Part shown: positions 9,235 through 15,937 of the stretch, piece by piece
Layout: each line of letters starts with the position of its first letter
How positions within the stretch are numbered: the stretch's first letter is position 1
Assembly (NCBI RefSeq): GCF_036924535.1
Contig: NZ_JAZHRT010000001.1
Coordinates: 6,820,001 to 6,884,000 of the forward strand
Origin: Bradyrhizobium sp. AZCC 2262
GTDB lineage: Bacteria > Pseudomonadota > Alphaproteobacteria > Rhizobiales > Xanthobacteraceae
Direction of reading: 5' to 3'
Length of the DNA: 64,000 bases
Made by a program: the position numbers and the translations under genes
Notes under the pieces: generated by a model
Told to the model about the DNA's origin: nothing
What the model saw: only the letters and a program-made list of their open reading frames with translations
Database searches by the model: none

Positions 9235-9516
9235 TCAGCGGCGTTCTTGGCCTGCATAGGGGCGCAGGTTCGGATGCTTCTTGGCCGGCAGTACGGTCCC
9301 CTTGCCGGGATCCGACGTCGATGTCTTGGCGCCGAGATCAGCCCAAGCTTTCAGATCGTCCGGCGCGTAGACGACGCGCCCACCGATCTTCCGGTAAGTC
9401 GGCCCGGTGCCGTAGGTACGATGCTTTTCCAGCGTCCGGCCGGAAAGGCCGAGAAATCGCGCAGCTTCCGGCGTGCGCAGGTATCGCGGCGGAAGGCCGG
9501 TGTTCGGATCGGACAT
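9235..9516 (-). CDS. rdfS: AlpA/RdfS-like excisionase (HTH)
   Basis: A 93-residue MerR/AlpA-type winged-helix protein: RYLRTPEAARFLGLSGRTLEKHRTYGTGPTYRKIGGRVVYAPDDLKAWAD covers the helix-turn-helix and wing. The C-terminus is a basic tail. In the Mesorhizobium symbiosis island an equivalent small protein, RdfS, is the recombination directionality factor encoded just before the traF and relaxase genes, and is switched on by FseA. Here the order FseA-like, this gene, repA, DUF2840, traF is comparable, so an excisionase role is the best inference. The symbol is by analogy; a purely regulatory role cannot be excluded. Confidence 0.75.
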   Translation of the reverse strand: MSDPNTGLPPRYLRTPEAARFLGLSGRTLEKHRTYGTGPTYRKIGGRVVYAPDDLKAWADLGAKTSTSDPGKGTVLPAKKHPNLRPYAGQERR

Positions 9517-9649
9517 TCGAAAGGCTCCGTGACCATCTGGAGCGCCAGCGCGAGCGGCGGCGCGACGACGGTCACCATCGCGGAGAGGGCCCGCGAAGAG
9601 GGATGCCGATGATCGGGGGACATTTTTTCGATACCCCCAAATGAGGGTG

Positions 9650-10232
9650 TTATTTGACCTTACGCTTCGGACGCAGCAATTCCCGGTAGCCGCCGCGCAT
9701 CAACGCGAGGCCGCTTTGCACGAGGCGAATGGTTCGATTGCGGAGATCGTGCGTTTTCCAGGCGTGATCCGGAATGCGCTTCTTGCCGAAGAGCCCTTCG
9801 GCGATCGCGCGATAAGTGCTGCCGGTGGCCCGAGCATCGAGCGCGCGAATGGCGACGCTTAGCCGTTCGCGCCGCGGTCTGGATAGCTCATGAAAGGCAG
9901 GCCCTGGCGTGCGCCCATTCACTGCGCGCCATAGCCGCCGGGCGGCGTACGCACGCGCATCGAAATCGCCGTCAAACGGCAATTCCGTTGCATAGGTTGC
10001 ACCGATAGCGGGTGGTTCTGTAAGCCAGACGCGATGCTCCACCCCTCCAACACGAAGGATGACGTGCCACCCATCGGACGCGCGTCGCACTTGACCTGCA
10101 GCGAGATCCAGCAGCGGTCGAACCGCCTTAGAGCCGTGTGCAGAGGACGGGGTCGGCACGACTGGAACGACAGACGGCAGAACCTCCGGTGCCCAGAAGA
10201 TGGTCTGTTCGCCGGACGACCCGCGCGGGTCA
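9650..10232 (-). CDS. fseA: FseA-like activator, C-terminal (DUF2285) part in second frame
   Basis: This open frame carries the DUF2285 portion: PLLDLAAGQVRRASDGWHVI, HRVWLTEPPAIG, ARAYAARRLWRAVNGR and the C-terminal signature RNRTIRLVQSGLALMRGGYRELL. Its only in-frame start candidate is a GTG at 10159, but family-like sequence continues upstream of it (SSGEQTIFWAPEVLPSVVPV), directly following the end of the 10230-10424 gene in the +1 frame. Removing one base across the joint gives a single 258-codon frame (10424 to 9650). This is the arrangement reported for fseA (msi172-msi171) of ICEMlSymR7A, made by programmed +1 ribosomal frameshifting and activating the excisionase gene. The symbol is by analogy. 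Confidence 0.75.
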
Positions 10233-10424
10233 TGAGCGAAAGCAGATACCCCACCTCCTCCTGAATTCCGGCGTTACTTGTCCGTCCGGACTGCTGGCGA
10301 TCATCGCCTGGTAGTCGCGTTGATAGTCAGCATTGCGACGAAGACATTCCCAGGCAATGTCGGTGATGTCAGCTTCTTGTAGGCTCTTGTAAGACTCCGG
10401 CGACCGCCAATCGAATGCAGGCAT
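10230..10424 (-). CDS. fseA: FseA-like activator, N-terminal (DUF6499) part
   Basis: A 64-residue frame beginning MPAFDWRSPESYKSLQEADI and ending EFRRRWGICFRS, then TGA. The sequence matches the DUF6499 'transcriptional regulator' domain (ITDIAWECLRRNADYQRDY) normally fused to DUF2285. The start is the ATG at 10424 with an AAAGGGA ribosome site; another ATG three codons upstream sits too close to it. Just before the stop is a strong internal Shine-Dalgarno-like run, AGGAGGAGGTGGGG, of a kind that stimulates +1 frameshifting in prfB. The downstream frame is open only from a TAA about 40 bases upstream of this TGA, which brackets the shift site. See the 9650-10232 entry. Confidence 0.8.
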   Translation of the reverse strand: MPAFDWRSPESYKSLQEADITDIAWECLRRNADYQRDYQAMIASSPDGQVTPEFRRRWGICFRS

Positions 10425-10587
10425 TGTTCCCATCCCTTTCGCATAGCTAACGAGGATTGCGGAGCAATAATTCTGAACGATTTGGTTGTGGGAAGGCCCC
10501 AGTTCGGCACCACGTGGTGCCCCGGAGTAACCACCAATCTGCCGGAAAACATTTGTGTCTGAACGGTGATACCGTGCGCAAATTCTT

Positions 10588-10860
10588 CTAGTTCGAACGC
10601 GCACCACGCACGAGACGTCCCTGCTCGGTAACCCATTTAGCGCGTCGAAGATGAGTCAAGTATGCGTTGCGTGCGCGATCAGGCTCGCGCTCTGGATCAA
10701 CATGCAAAACTATTCGCGCGACTTCCTGCCAGTCAGCCCCCTCGCTCTCGGCCTGCAAAAGGCGTGTGTACGTCGCGACATGCTGCTCGTCATAGAGCGT
10801 CAGCACCGTATCGTCCGGAGCGCTATCAATGACATCTGGGTCTAGTGGTGGCTTTTGCAT
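10588..10860 (-). CDS. qseM: QseM-like antiactivator (DUF2285-type)
   Basis: A 90-residue acidic protein: TLYDEQHVATYTRLLQAESEGADWQEVARIVLHVDPEREPDRARNAYLTHLRRAKWVTEQG. I associate this pattern with small DUF2285 proteins of ICEs. In ICEMlSymR7A the equivalent, QseM, binds and blocks FseA and TraR, and is divergent from the HTH gene qseC. Here it is likewise divergent from an HTH gene (11077) with paired operators between them, and lies upstream of the FseA-like gene. The start is the ATG at 10860, with only a weak ribosome site. The symbol is by analogy; function is inferred from context. Confidence 0.65.
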   Translation of the reverse strand: MQKPPLDPDVIDSAPDDTVLTLYDEQHVATYTRLLQAESEGADWQEVARIVLHVDPEREPDRARNAYLTHLRRAKWVTEQGRLVRGARSN

Positions 10861-11027
10861 TGTATCCGTTTCGCGAAGGCAAGGAAGTCTACGCCATAGT
10901 TTGGCCGCAAACTAGCCCGGTGAGCCGATTGGCAATTCTGTATCTGATTTCGCTCCGATACAGACGATTGCCTCGGCCGACGGCGCCGGCGGCATCCCTT
11001 GAAAAATAGCATGCTCTGCAGCGAATA

Positions 11028-11056
11028 GGAACGATCGTTCCTAGAACGATCGTTCC
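11028..11056. promoter_or_regulatory. tandem palindromic operators in the divergent control region
   Basis: GGAACGATCGTTCC (11028-11041) is a perfect 14-bp palindrome. A second copy, AGAACGATCGTTCC (11043-11056), follows with a 15-bp period and one changed base. They lie 20 bases before the HTH gene start, in the 216-base gap between it and the divergent DUF2285-like gene. Paired palindromes of this type are what controller-type (C-protein/QseC) regulators bind to set up an on/off switch. Binding by the neighbouring HTH protein is inferred. Confidence 0.75.
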
Positions 11057-11076
11057 GGTTCAGTTCCCATGTCGCT

Positions 11077-11304
11077 ATGGATCTCAAGGAGATCATGGCC
11101 GTGAATCTGCGTCGGAAACGCCACGATCTACAAATGACGCAAGAGGAGTTGGCTGAGCGCGCGGGTTTAAGCACGCGTTACGTCGGCGCCATCGAGCGCG
11201 GCGACGTCTCGGCGAGTGTCACAGTGCTCGGACAGATTGCCGAGGCTTTGGGCGCGGAGCCGGGAGACTTGCTCAAGCGAACTGGGCGGGGGAGCAAATC
11301 GTAG
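11077..11304 (+). CDS. qseC: QseC-like XRE-family HTH regulator
   Basis: A 75-residue Cro/C1-type helix-turn-helix protein: LRRKRHDLQMTQEELAERAGLSTRYVGAIERGDVSASVTVLGQIAEALGAEPGDLL spans the five-helix fold, with TQEELAERAGLSTRYVGAIERG as the HTH. Size and sequence are like restriction-modification controller proteins and QseC of the Mesorhizobium symbiosis island. It is divergent from the DUF2285-like gene and immediately downstream of two palindromic operators, so autoregulation and control of the divergent gene are likely. The symbol is by analogy. Confidence 0.8.
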   Translation: MDLKEIMAVNLRRKRHDLQMTQEELAERAGLSTRYVGAIERGDVSASVTVLGQIAEALGAEPGDLLKRTGRGSKS

Positions 11305-11367
11305 ACTGCTTCGAGCTGGCCAGTGGGCGCCCCGCTCCGATGAGCGGGGCGCTGCACTCGGCTCGGG

Positions 11368-11691
11368 TCAGTCACCGTTGGGCTTGCGGCTGCGGGACCA
11401 GATAAGGGTGAAGGTCTCGGCGTCTTCGTCGTCGAAGAGGTTGGCGTAGATCGGGGCGTTGAAGCTCGGATCGTCGAGCTTGACCGAGAGGTAATCGCGG
11501 CCCTCGTTGGAGCGCTTCGACCAAGCGGCCCCGATCTCTGCGCGGCCGACGTAGACCCGGTGGCTCGGAGCGTTCTCGTTGGTCCTGTCAGTCTCGGGGA
11601 CGATGCGGACGCCCTTGGTCTGGAGGCTCAGGGTGACGATCTCGCCTTGGAATTCCTGGCCGGACTTCTTGAATGAACCGATGTTAGCCAT
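11368..11691 (-). CDS. DUF736 family protein
   Basis: A 107-residue protein with the DUF736 pattern: MANIGSFKKSGQEFQGEIVTLSLQ at the start, HRVYVGRAEIGAAWSKRSNEGRDYLSVKLDDPSFNAPIYANLF in the middle and FTLIWSRSRKPNGD at the end. Such genes are near-universal in rhizobial conjugative elements, next to ArdC and ParB. The fold is predicted as a small beta-rich domain, and the function is unestablished. The ATG at 11691 has an AAGGAG ribosome site, which excludes the long upstream in-frame extension. Its leader contains a large hairpin (see 11800-11873). Confidence 0.88.
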   Translation of the reverse strand: MANIGSFKKSGQEFQGEIVTLSLQTKGVRIVPETDRTNENAPSHRVYVGRAEIGAAWSKRSNEGRDYLSVKLDDPSFNAPIYANLFDDEDAETFTLIWSRSRKPNGD

Positions 11692-11799
11692 GTCACTTCT
11701 CCTTGCTGTTTCCGAGCCCGCGACCACCGCGGCCTCGATGGCGATCTGAAAGCCGAAGGCGATCGACGCCGCACCCGTTGGGCCGAAGCGCAGCGGAGG

Positions 11800-11873
11800 A
11801 TGGCGGCGGTGAGACTTTCTTGCCTCGCGAGGAATGGGCGGAGCCCAGGGGAAGAAAGTCTCACCGCCGCCAT
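11800..11873 (-). promoter_or_regulatory. 22-bp perfect inverted repeat in the DUF736 leader
   Basis: The arm at 11800-11821 (ATGGCGGCGGTGAGACTTTC then TT) is exactly complementary to 11852-11873, with a 30-base loop. The 11692-12233 interval contains no supportable gene. The flank next to the left arm, GCGCAGCGGAGGATGGC, recurs at the hairpin before the DUF2493 gene. An RNA structure in the 5' leader, or a DNA-level element, is possible. Confidence 0.7.
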
Positions 11874-12233
11874 TGCGGTTCAGGCGATCGAGGCGCAGCC
11901 GGCCTTCGGCCAGATCAAGCCAATGAGAGGCGAGGTGATCGCGTGCGCTGAACAGCATCCTGGAGACGTGCCAGCGAACGATCGGAACAAACAAGAAACC
12001 CCGCATTCCCAGCGAAGGAAAAGGAAACCAGGCGTGCAGAAAGGCGGCCCGTGTCCTCGAACAGACAGAACCAGCGTGCCCGACAGCAAACCGCGGGATC
12101 CAGTCTGCCGATAAGATCACCCAGCTCAATCGAAGCGCTTCAGTGAGGGCCGCGATTATCTCTCGGCTAAGCCAAATAATCCTCGCTTCATCGCTCCGAT
12201 CTATGCTGACCGACAGAGGAAAAACACGCGCCG

Positions 12234-12707
12234 TCACATTCCCGTGGTCGTCGTCAGCTCATTCGGTGGCTGAATTGGGCTGAGTGCAGTGCCCGGCCAA
12301 GGGTCGTTACGCATCGACACACTCGCCCATGCGGCGCCCCCGACAGCGATGGCACCAAGGATGGCGAACGATTCTCGCAACGATTCCGAGGGAACGCCAA
12401 GGTGTGCAAAGGCAAGTGTCACACCATAGCCGGCGCGTGCTGCCGGAACCGCGAATAGTAGGCCAATCACTAGGCGGACGACCCGAGAGCGTGCGATCGA
12501 GAAGGCGAACCGCCCGACCTCGAACGTGAAACCGGCCGCAACGAAGCCAACAACGATGGCACCGAACGGCCCTGTTCCGGCATGAAATGAATAGGTCCCC
12601 ACGGCCACGCCGACGAAGAAGGATAATGCGTGGGTTGCAAGCGCGAACAGTGCCCAGCAGAAAATACCGAGCCCGACGATGTTGAGAAGAACGCCTATGA
12701 TGAGCAT
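12234..12707 (-). CDS. small multi-pass membrane protein, unknown
   Basis: A 157-residue hydrophobic protein with about four or five membrane segments: MLIIGVLLNIVGLGIFCWALFALA, LSFFVGVAVGTYSF, FGAIVVGFVAAGFTF, VVRLVIGLLFAVPAARAGY and SFAILGAIAVGGAAW. The C-terminus is a polar tail. I do not recognise a named family, although hydrophobic proteins of this type recur beside DUF736 genes in ICEs. The start is taken at the ATG at 12707, which begins the first hydrophobic segment; an upstream in-frame extension is a run of valines and unlikely. No neighbour overlaps it closely enough to assign an operon. Confidence 0.7.
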   Translation of the reverse strand: MLIIGVLLNIVGLGIFCWALFALATHALSFFVGVAVGTYSFHAGTGPFGAIVVGFVAAGFTFEVGRFAFSIARSRVVRLVIGLLFAVPAARAGYGVTLAFAHLGVPSESLRESFAILGAIAVGGAAWASVSMRNDPWPGTALSPIQPPNELTTTTGM

Positions 12708-12830
12708 GGTGGTAGTCCCCGCCACAAAGGTTACAAGGGTCGCGCCTTCCACCACCACCACCACCACGGCGCGTCCAAGTAATAACTGATCCCGCCCGTA
12801 TATGGAATCCCTTCTGATGGAGTTTCAGGC

Positions 12831-12902
12831 ATGAAAATGAAACGCAGGAACGCAGCCCGGATCACTGTCGCGATGGAGACCGACATTGCACTGTCACGTT
12901 GA
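12831..12902 (+). CDS. possible 23-residue peptide gene
   Basis: The frame MKMKRRNAARITVAMETDIALSR has a GGAG ribosome site 11 bases upstream and is followed 12 bases later by a strong plus-strand terminator. It is the only plus-strand reading frame between the divergent neighbours. The peptide is basic at its N-terminus. The region may instead be a small RNA with an incidental frame. Evidence is the ribosome site plus the terminator only. Confidence 0.3.
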   Translation: MKMKRRNAARITVAMETDIALSR

Positions 12903-12914
12903 CGGATAGCCGTG

Positions 12915-12952
12915 GCCGGCCTTCGAAACGATAATCAGGAAGGCCGGCTTTT
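12915..12952 (+). terminator. rho-independent terminator
   Basis: GCCGGCCTTC (12915-12924) pairs perfectly with GAAGGCCGGC (12939-12948) across a 14-base loop and is followed by TTTT on the plus strand. It would end a short plus-strand transcript. It lies 13 bases beyond the stop of the minus-strand SnoaL-like gene. Confidence 0.75.
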
Positions 12953-12965
12953 CGATCGTGGTTAG

Positions 12966-13418
12966 CTAAGCGGCAAGCTTGATCAACCCTAGCTGCTGCA
13001 GCGCGGTGACGCCGTCGTCGAGCCCGATCTCCTCAGTGATCTTGCCGTCTTTGAGCTTCAGAACAGTCGTACCGGTAAATCGCATTTTTCGACCGGTGTT
13101 CGCAGGCAAGGAGCCGACCAGGAAATCGCTGAATGCGGGACCAGTGTGCGTCCCGCCACCTTCCCAACGGCCGACCACATAATCGCCCTCCGCGATGAGA
13201 TCGGCTGCGCCCCAGAAGTTGAGATCGGGAAAGGCCCGACGGAAATCCGTCATGAAAGCCTTGATGTCCTCGCGTCCTCGACGCGGTTCATGCAGCGAAT
13301 ACTGAAGCAGCATATCCGGCGCGGCGAGTTCATCGACGATTCCGAGATCGCACGTCTCACCCCAGAAGTTGGTGAACCAGCGGCCGACGATGGCTTTGTT
13401 TTCATCTTGCCTCGACAT
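12966..13418 (-). CDS. SnoaL-like / ester cyclase family protein
   Basis: A 150-residue protein of the NTF2-like SnoaL superfamily: ENKAIVGRWFTNFWGETCDLGIVDELAAPDMLLQYSLHEPRRGREDIKAFMTDFRRAFPDLNFWGAADLIAEGDYVVGRWEGGGTHTG is the classic polyketide-cyclase-like alpha+beta barrel pattern. The substrate is unknown; many such proteins are annotated 'ester cyclase' without evidence. The start is the ATG at 13418, preceded by an AGGAG ribosome site, so the upstream in-frame extension is not used. It is probably cargo, since it has no obvious link to transfer. Confidence 0.85.
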   Translation of the reverse strand: MSRQDENKAIVGRWFTNFWGETCDLGIVDELAAPDMLLQYSLHEPRRGREDIKAFMTDFRRAFPDLNFWGAADLIAEGDYVVGRWEGGGTHTGPAFSDFLVGSLPANTGRKMRFTGTTVLKLKDGKITEEIGLDDGVTALQQLGLIKLAA

Positions 13419-13619
13419 CTTGTCTCCTCTTTGTTTCGTCGCCTCAACCGACGACCGGATCAATCGATGCGAAACTCTGGAGCATAGATGTTCAGTCAGC
13501 CACCCGATTTCCGACCTCTTCGCAAGATGGCAGGAGCCACAGTTCTTAGCGACCGGAGAAAACAACCTTACAGTTGCGCAAGCGAGTTTAGCGCGTAGCG
13601 AGAGGGCGAGAGGCGGCGC

Positions 13620-14558
13620 TTACGCGCCACCCTTGCCGAATTTCCAAACGGGAATGCCAAGCTTCCGTGCCTTGTCGGCCAAGTTCTCCTGAATGCCGGT
13701 GCCGGGAAAGACGATGACGCCGATCGGCAGTACGTCCAGCATCTGATCGTTGCGCTTGAACGGCGCTGCCTTGGCATGTTTGGTCCAATCGGGTTTGAAG
13801 GCGATCTGTGGAACTTTGCGGCTGTCGGCCCAGCAGGCCGCGATACGCTCGGCGCCCTTCGGTGAACCGCCGTGCAAGAGAACCATGTCCGGATGCTTGG
13901 CATGAACCTGATCGAGCTTGTCCCAGATCAGGTGATGATCGTTGCAGTCCAGGCCGCCGGTGAAGGCGATCTTCGGCCCGGCAGGCAGCAGCACTTCAGT
14001 TTCGGCCCGGCGCTTGGCGGCAAGGAAGTCGCGACTGTCGATGACAGCCGAGGTCAAGGTACGGTGGTTCACCATCGAACCGCCGCGTGGATGCCAGTGC
14101 GATCCAACGTGCTGTGCAAAGCGTTCGGCTGCCTGGTCGCGAAAATATTCCATGCTGTTGCGCCGCTCGATCAGCGTCATGCCCTCGGCAGTGAGACGCT
14201 CTAGCTCGACCGAACGGATTTCGGAGCCATCCTGGTCGCGTTGGCTGCGCTTCTGCGCCTGTTCGTTGTCGTCGAGCTCGCGCTCGATGCGCTCGTTAGC
14301 GCGGTGGAAGAGATTGACGGTCGACCAGAGCAGGTCCTCGAGGTCGGGTTCGAGGCGAGTGTCGCTCAAGCTCGCGATGAGAGCGTCAAAGATGTCGGCG
14401 ACGGCCGCAGCGACGACACGGCCTTCGGGTAGCGGCCTCGGGTCAGGTTCGCCCTGGAAGGGCCGGTAGCCGTGAAGTTGAAGCTCGGTGAGGACGTGAT
14501 CGGTCGGGGATTTAGCGTACGGCGTTTCGATGTCGGTCTCGTTGTGTTCGATCATCAT
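13620..14558 (-). CDS. DUF2493 (SLOG-type) protein
   Basis: A 312-residue protein whose C-terminal third is the DUF2493 domain: KIAFTGGLDCNDHHLIWDKLDQVHAKHPDMVLLHGGSPKGAERIAACWADSRKVPQIAFKPDWTKHAKAAPFKRNDQMLD. The GG-SPKGAE segment is a Rossmann-like nucleotide-binding loop related to the SLOG fold. The N-terminal 170 residues are helical and specific to mobile-element versions. It is regularly found with DUF736, ArdC and ParB in rhizobial ICEs, and its function is unknown. The start is the ATG at 14558, preceded by GGAAAG; another ATG is adjacent. The upstream leader holds a long hairpin. Confidence 0.85.
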   Translation of the reverse strand: MMIEHNETDIETPYAKSPTDHVLTELQLHGYRPFQGEPDPRPLPEGRVVAAAVADIFDALIASLSDTRLEPDLEDLLWSTVNLFHRANERIERELDDNEQAQKRSQRDQDGSEIRSVELERLTAEGMTLIERRNSMEYFRDQAAERFAQHVGSHWHPRGGSMVNHRTLTSAVIDSRDFLAAKRRAETEVLLPAGPKIAFTGGLDCNDHHLIWDKLDQVHAKHPDMVLLHGGSPKGAERIAACWADSRKVPQIAFKPDWTKHAKAAPFKRNDQMLDVLPIGVIVFPGTGIQENLADKARKLGIPVWKFGKGGA

Positions 14559-14677
14559 GGCGGCTTTCCTTCGTCGGATTGGTCGCGCTCATCGCGGCCT
14601 TCGTGGCGACGAAAGGCGGCGGGCGGACCGGACCTGCACCGCCAAGCGCAGCGACGGCGGCCGTAGCGCAGCGGAGG

Positions 14678-14758
14678 ATGGCGTGAGCCGGCTATTTTGC
14701 TTCGCGATGTAAAGCGTCGCCTTGGCGACGCGACGGAAAATAGCCGGGCGGACGCCAT
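14678..14758 (-). promoter_or_regulatory. long inverted repeat in the DUF2493 leader
   Basis: The arm at 14678-14700 (ATGGCGTGAGCCGGCTATTT then TGC) pairs imperfectly with 14736-14758, and a second hairpin, GCGTCGCC-TT-GGCGACGC (14714-14731), sits inside the loop. The outer flank GCGCAGCGGAGGATGGC is shared with the 11800-11873 element upstream of DUF736, so both belong to one repeat family. The 14559-14859 interval has no gene. Confidence 0.65.
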
Positions 14759-14859
14759 TGCGTGGCCGGACCGCTTGCCGCAGGGTCGCCCTCTCAAGAA
14801 GGCCGTGAGCGCGGCCCTCTTCGACAGCAGGAGAAGCCTTGGGAATCGTCGGCGTACCG

Positions 14860-15936
14860 TCAGAGCGGAGTAAGAGCTTCGCACCCTATTCCGGTCGAAA
14901 CCTCGGCAATCAGGAATCGGGCCACGTCCTCACGGGCAAGTTGAATGCGCAATGCCGCACGCAGTGCGTTAATGTCGAAACTCCGCAAATCCTCGTTGAA
15001 GTCGCCACACAGCGGTGACAGCACCATCGCCTCGATTCCGGCCGACTGCGCTCTGTCGAATAGTTCTGCCACCGCGCCATCGCCCGCCCGATCGTCGTCA
15101 CGAACGATGTAGAGTCGACCCAGCGTTGCCGGAAACAGAATGGCTGCGAGATGCGCGGCCGATAGTGCTGCGACCATCGGCATGGTGGGCATGACGCAGC
15201 GGAGCGACAGCATGGTCTCGATGCCCTCGCCGGCAGCCATGACATCGCTTGCCGGATTAAAACGGACCGCGTGCCCGAGAAGATGACCCATCGCGCGGCG
15301 TGGCGTATCGACAGGCGCCTTGTCGCGCCCGGACGGGTCGAGCCAGGTGCGGTGCGCGCCGGTGATGTGCCCCTGAAGATCGGTGACAGCCGCAATCATG
15401 GCCGGCCAGATTTCCGTTGGAGCGTCTGCCTCTGGACGATAGTAGCAGCGTGGATGGAACCGGAGACTGCCAATGCCTTGCAACTCGGTGATGCCACGTT
15501 GACGCAGATAGGTTTCCACGACCGTGCCGGCGATCCGGTCTGACATGGCAAAGAGCCGCCGTGACGATTCCGACGAACCGGTCGGCGCTCGTGACATAAG
15601 CGGCCGATGGTCCGACCGGGGTTCGGTTCGCGTCAGGCTGAGGAAACGGCGTGCCTCCTCAATGACATCGCGGAAGCAGACCAGACCGCAACTTTCCCTG
15701 ATAACGTCGAGCAGGTCGCCGTGTTCGCCGGTTGCCGCATCTGTCCATTTGCCCGCCGGGCGGCCACCGATATCCCGGCCTTTCAGGCGGACGAACATCG
15801 AACGACCCGCCGTGTTCCTGACATCGCCGACCTGCCAGTAATTGCCGACGCGACGGCCGTTGGAGAGATAGTGACGGCACACCGCCTCGGCCTCCCGCGC
15901 GAGGCGATTTGCCAGCTCTGCTGCATCGCGCGGCAT
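14860..15936 (-). CDS. Toprim domain protein
   Basis: A 358-residue protein with a C-terminal Toprim catalytic fold: MAAGEGIETMLSLR supplies the conserved Glu, and LYIVRDDDRAGDGAV supplies the DxD acidic pair. Upstream, DTPRRAMGHLLGHAVRF and a DUF7146-like N-terminal part resemble phage and plasmid primase-helicase fragments. There is no helicase domain. A role in priming or nucleic-acid cleavage during ICE replication is plausible but inferred. The ATG at 15936 lies one base after the stop of the large helicase gene (TGACATG), so the two are translationally coupled and probably work together. Confidence 0.85.
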   Translation of the reverse strand: MPRDAAELANRLAREAEAVCRHYLSNGRRVGNYWQVGDVRNTAGRSMFVRLKGRDIGGRPAGKWTDAATGEHGDLLDVIRESCGLVCFRDVIEEARRFLSLTRTEPRSDHRPLMSRAPTGSSESSRRLFAMSDRIAGTVVETYLRQRGITELQGIGSLRFHPRCYYRPEADAPTEIWPAMIAAVTDLQGHITGAHRTWLDPSGRDKAPVDTPRRAMGHLLGHAVRFNPASDVMAAGEGIETMLSLRCVMPTMPMVAALSAAHLAAILFPATLGRLYIVRDDDRAGDGAVAELFDRAQSAGIEAMVLSPLCGDFNEDLRSFDINALRAALRIQLAREDVARFLIAEVSTGIGCEALTPL

Positions 15937-15937
15937 G

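Noticed and set aside
10230..10260. The FseA-like split as a homopolymer indel in GGGG
   Set aside because: Shifting at GGGG would replace the conserved-looking WGICF by WVSAF; the shift fits better near the TGA. Not fully excluded, since three other genes in the window show single-base homopolymer insertions.
11692..12237. In-frame extension of the DUF736 gene to 12237 (a 289-residue reading)
   Set aside because: It is composed of the hairpin leader and sequence antisense to nothing recognisable; the ATG at 11691 has a good ribosome site and begins the family similarity.
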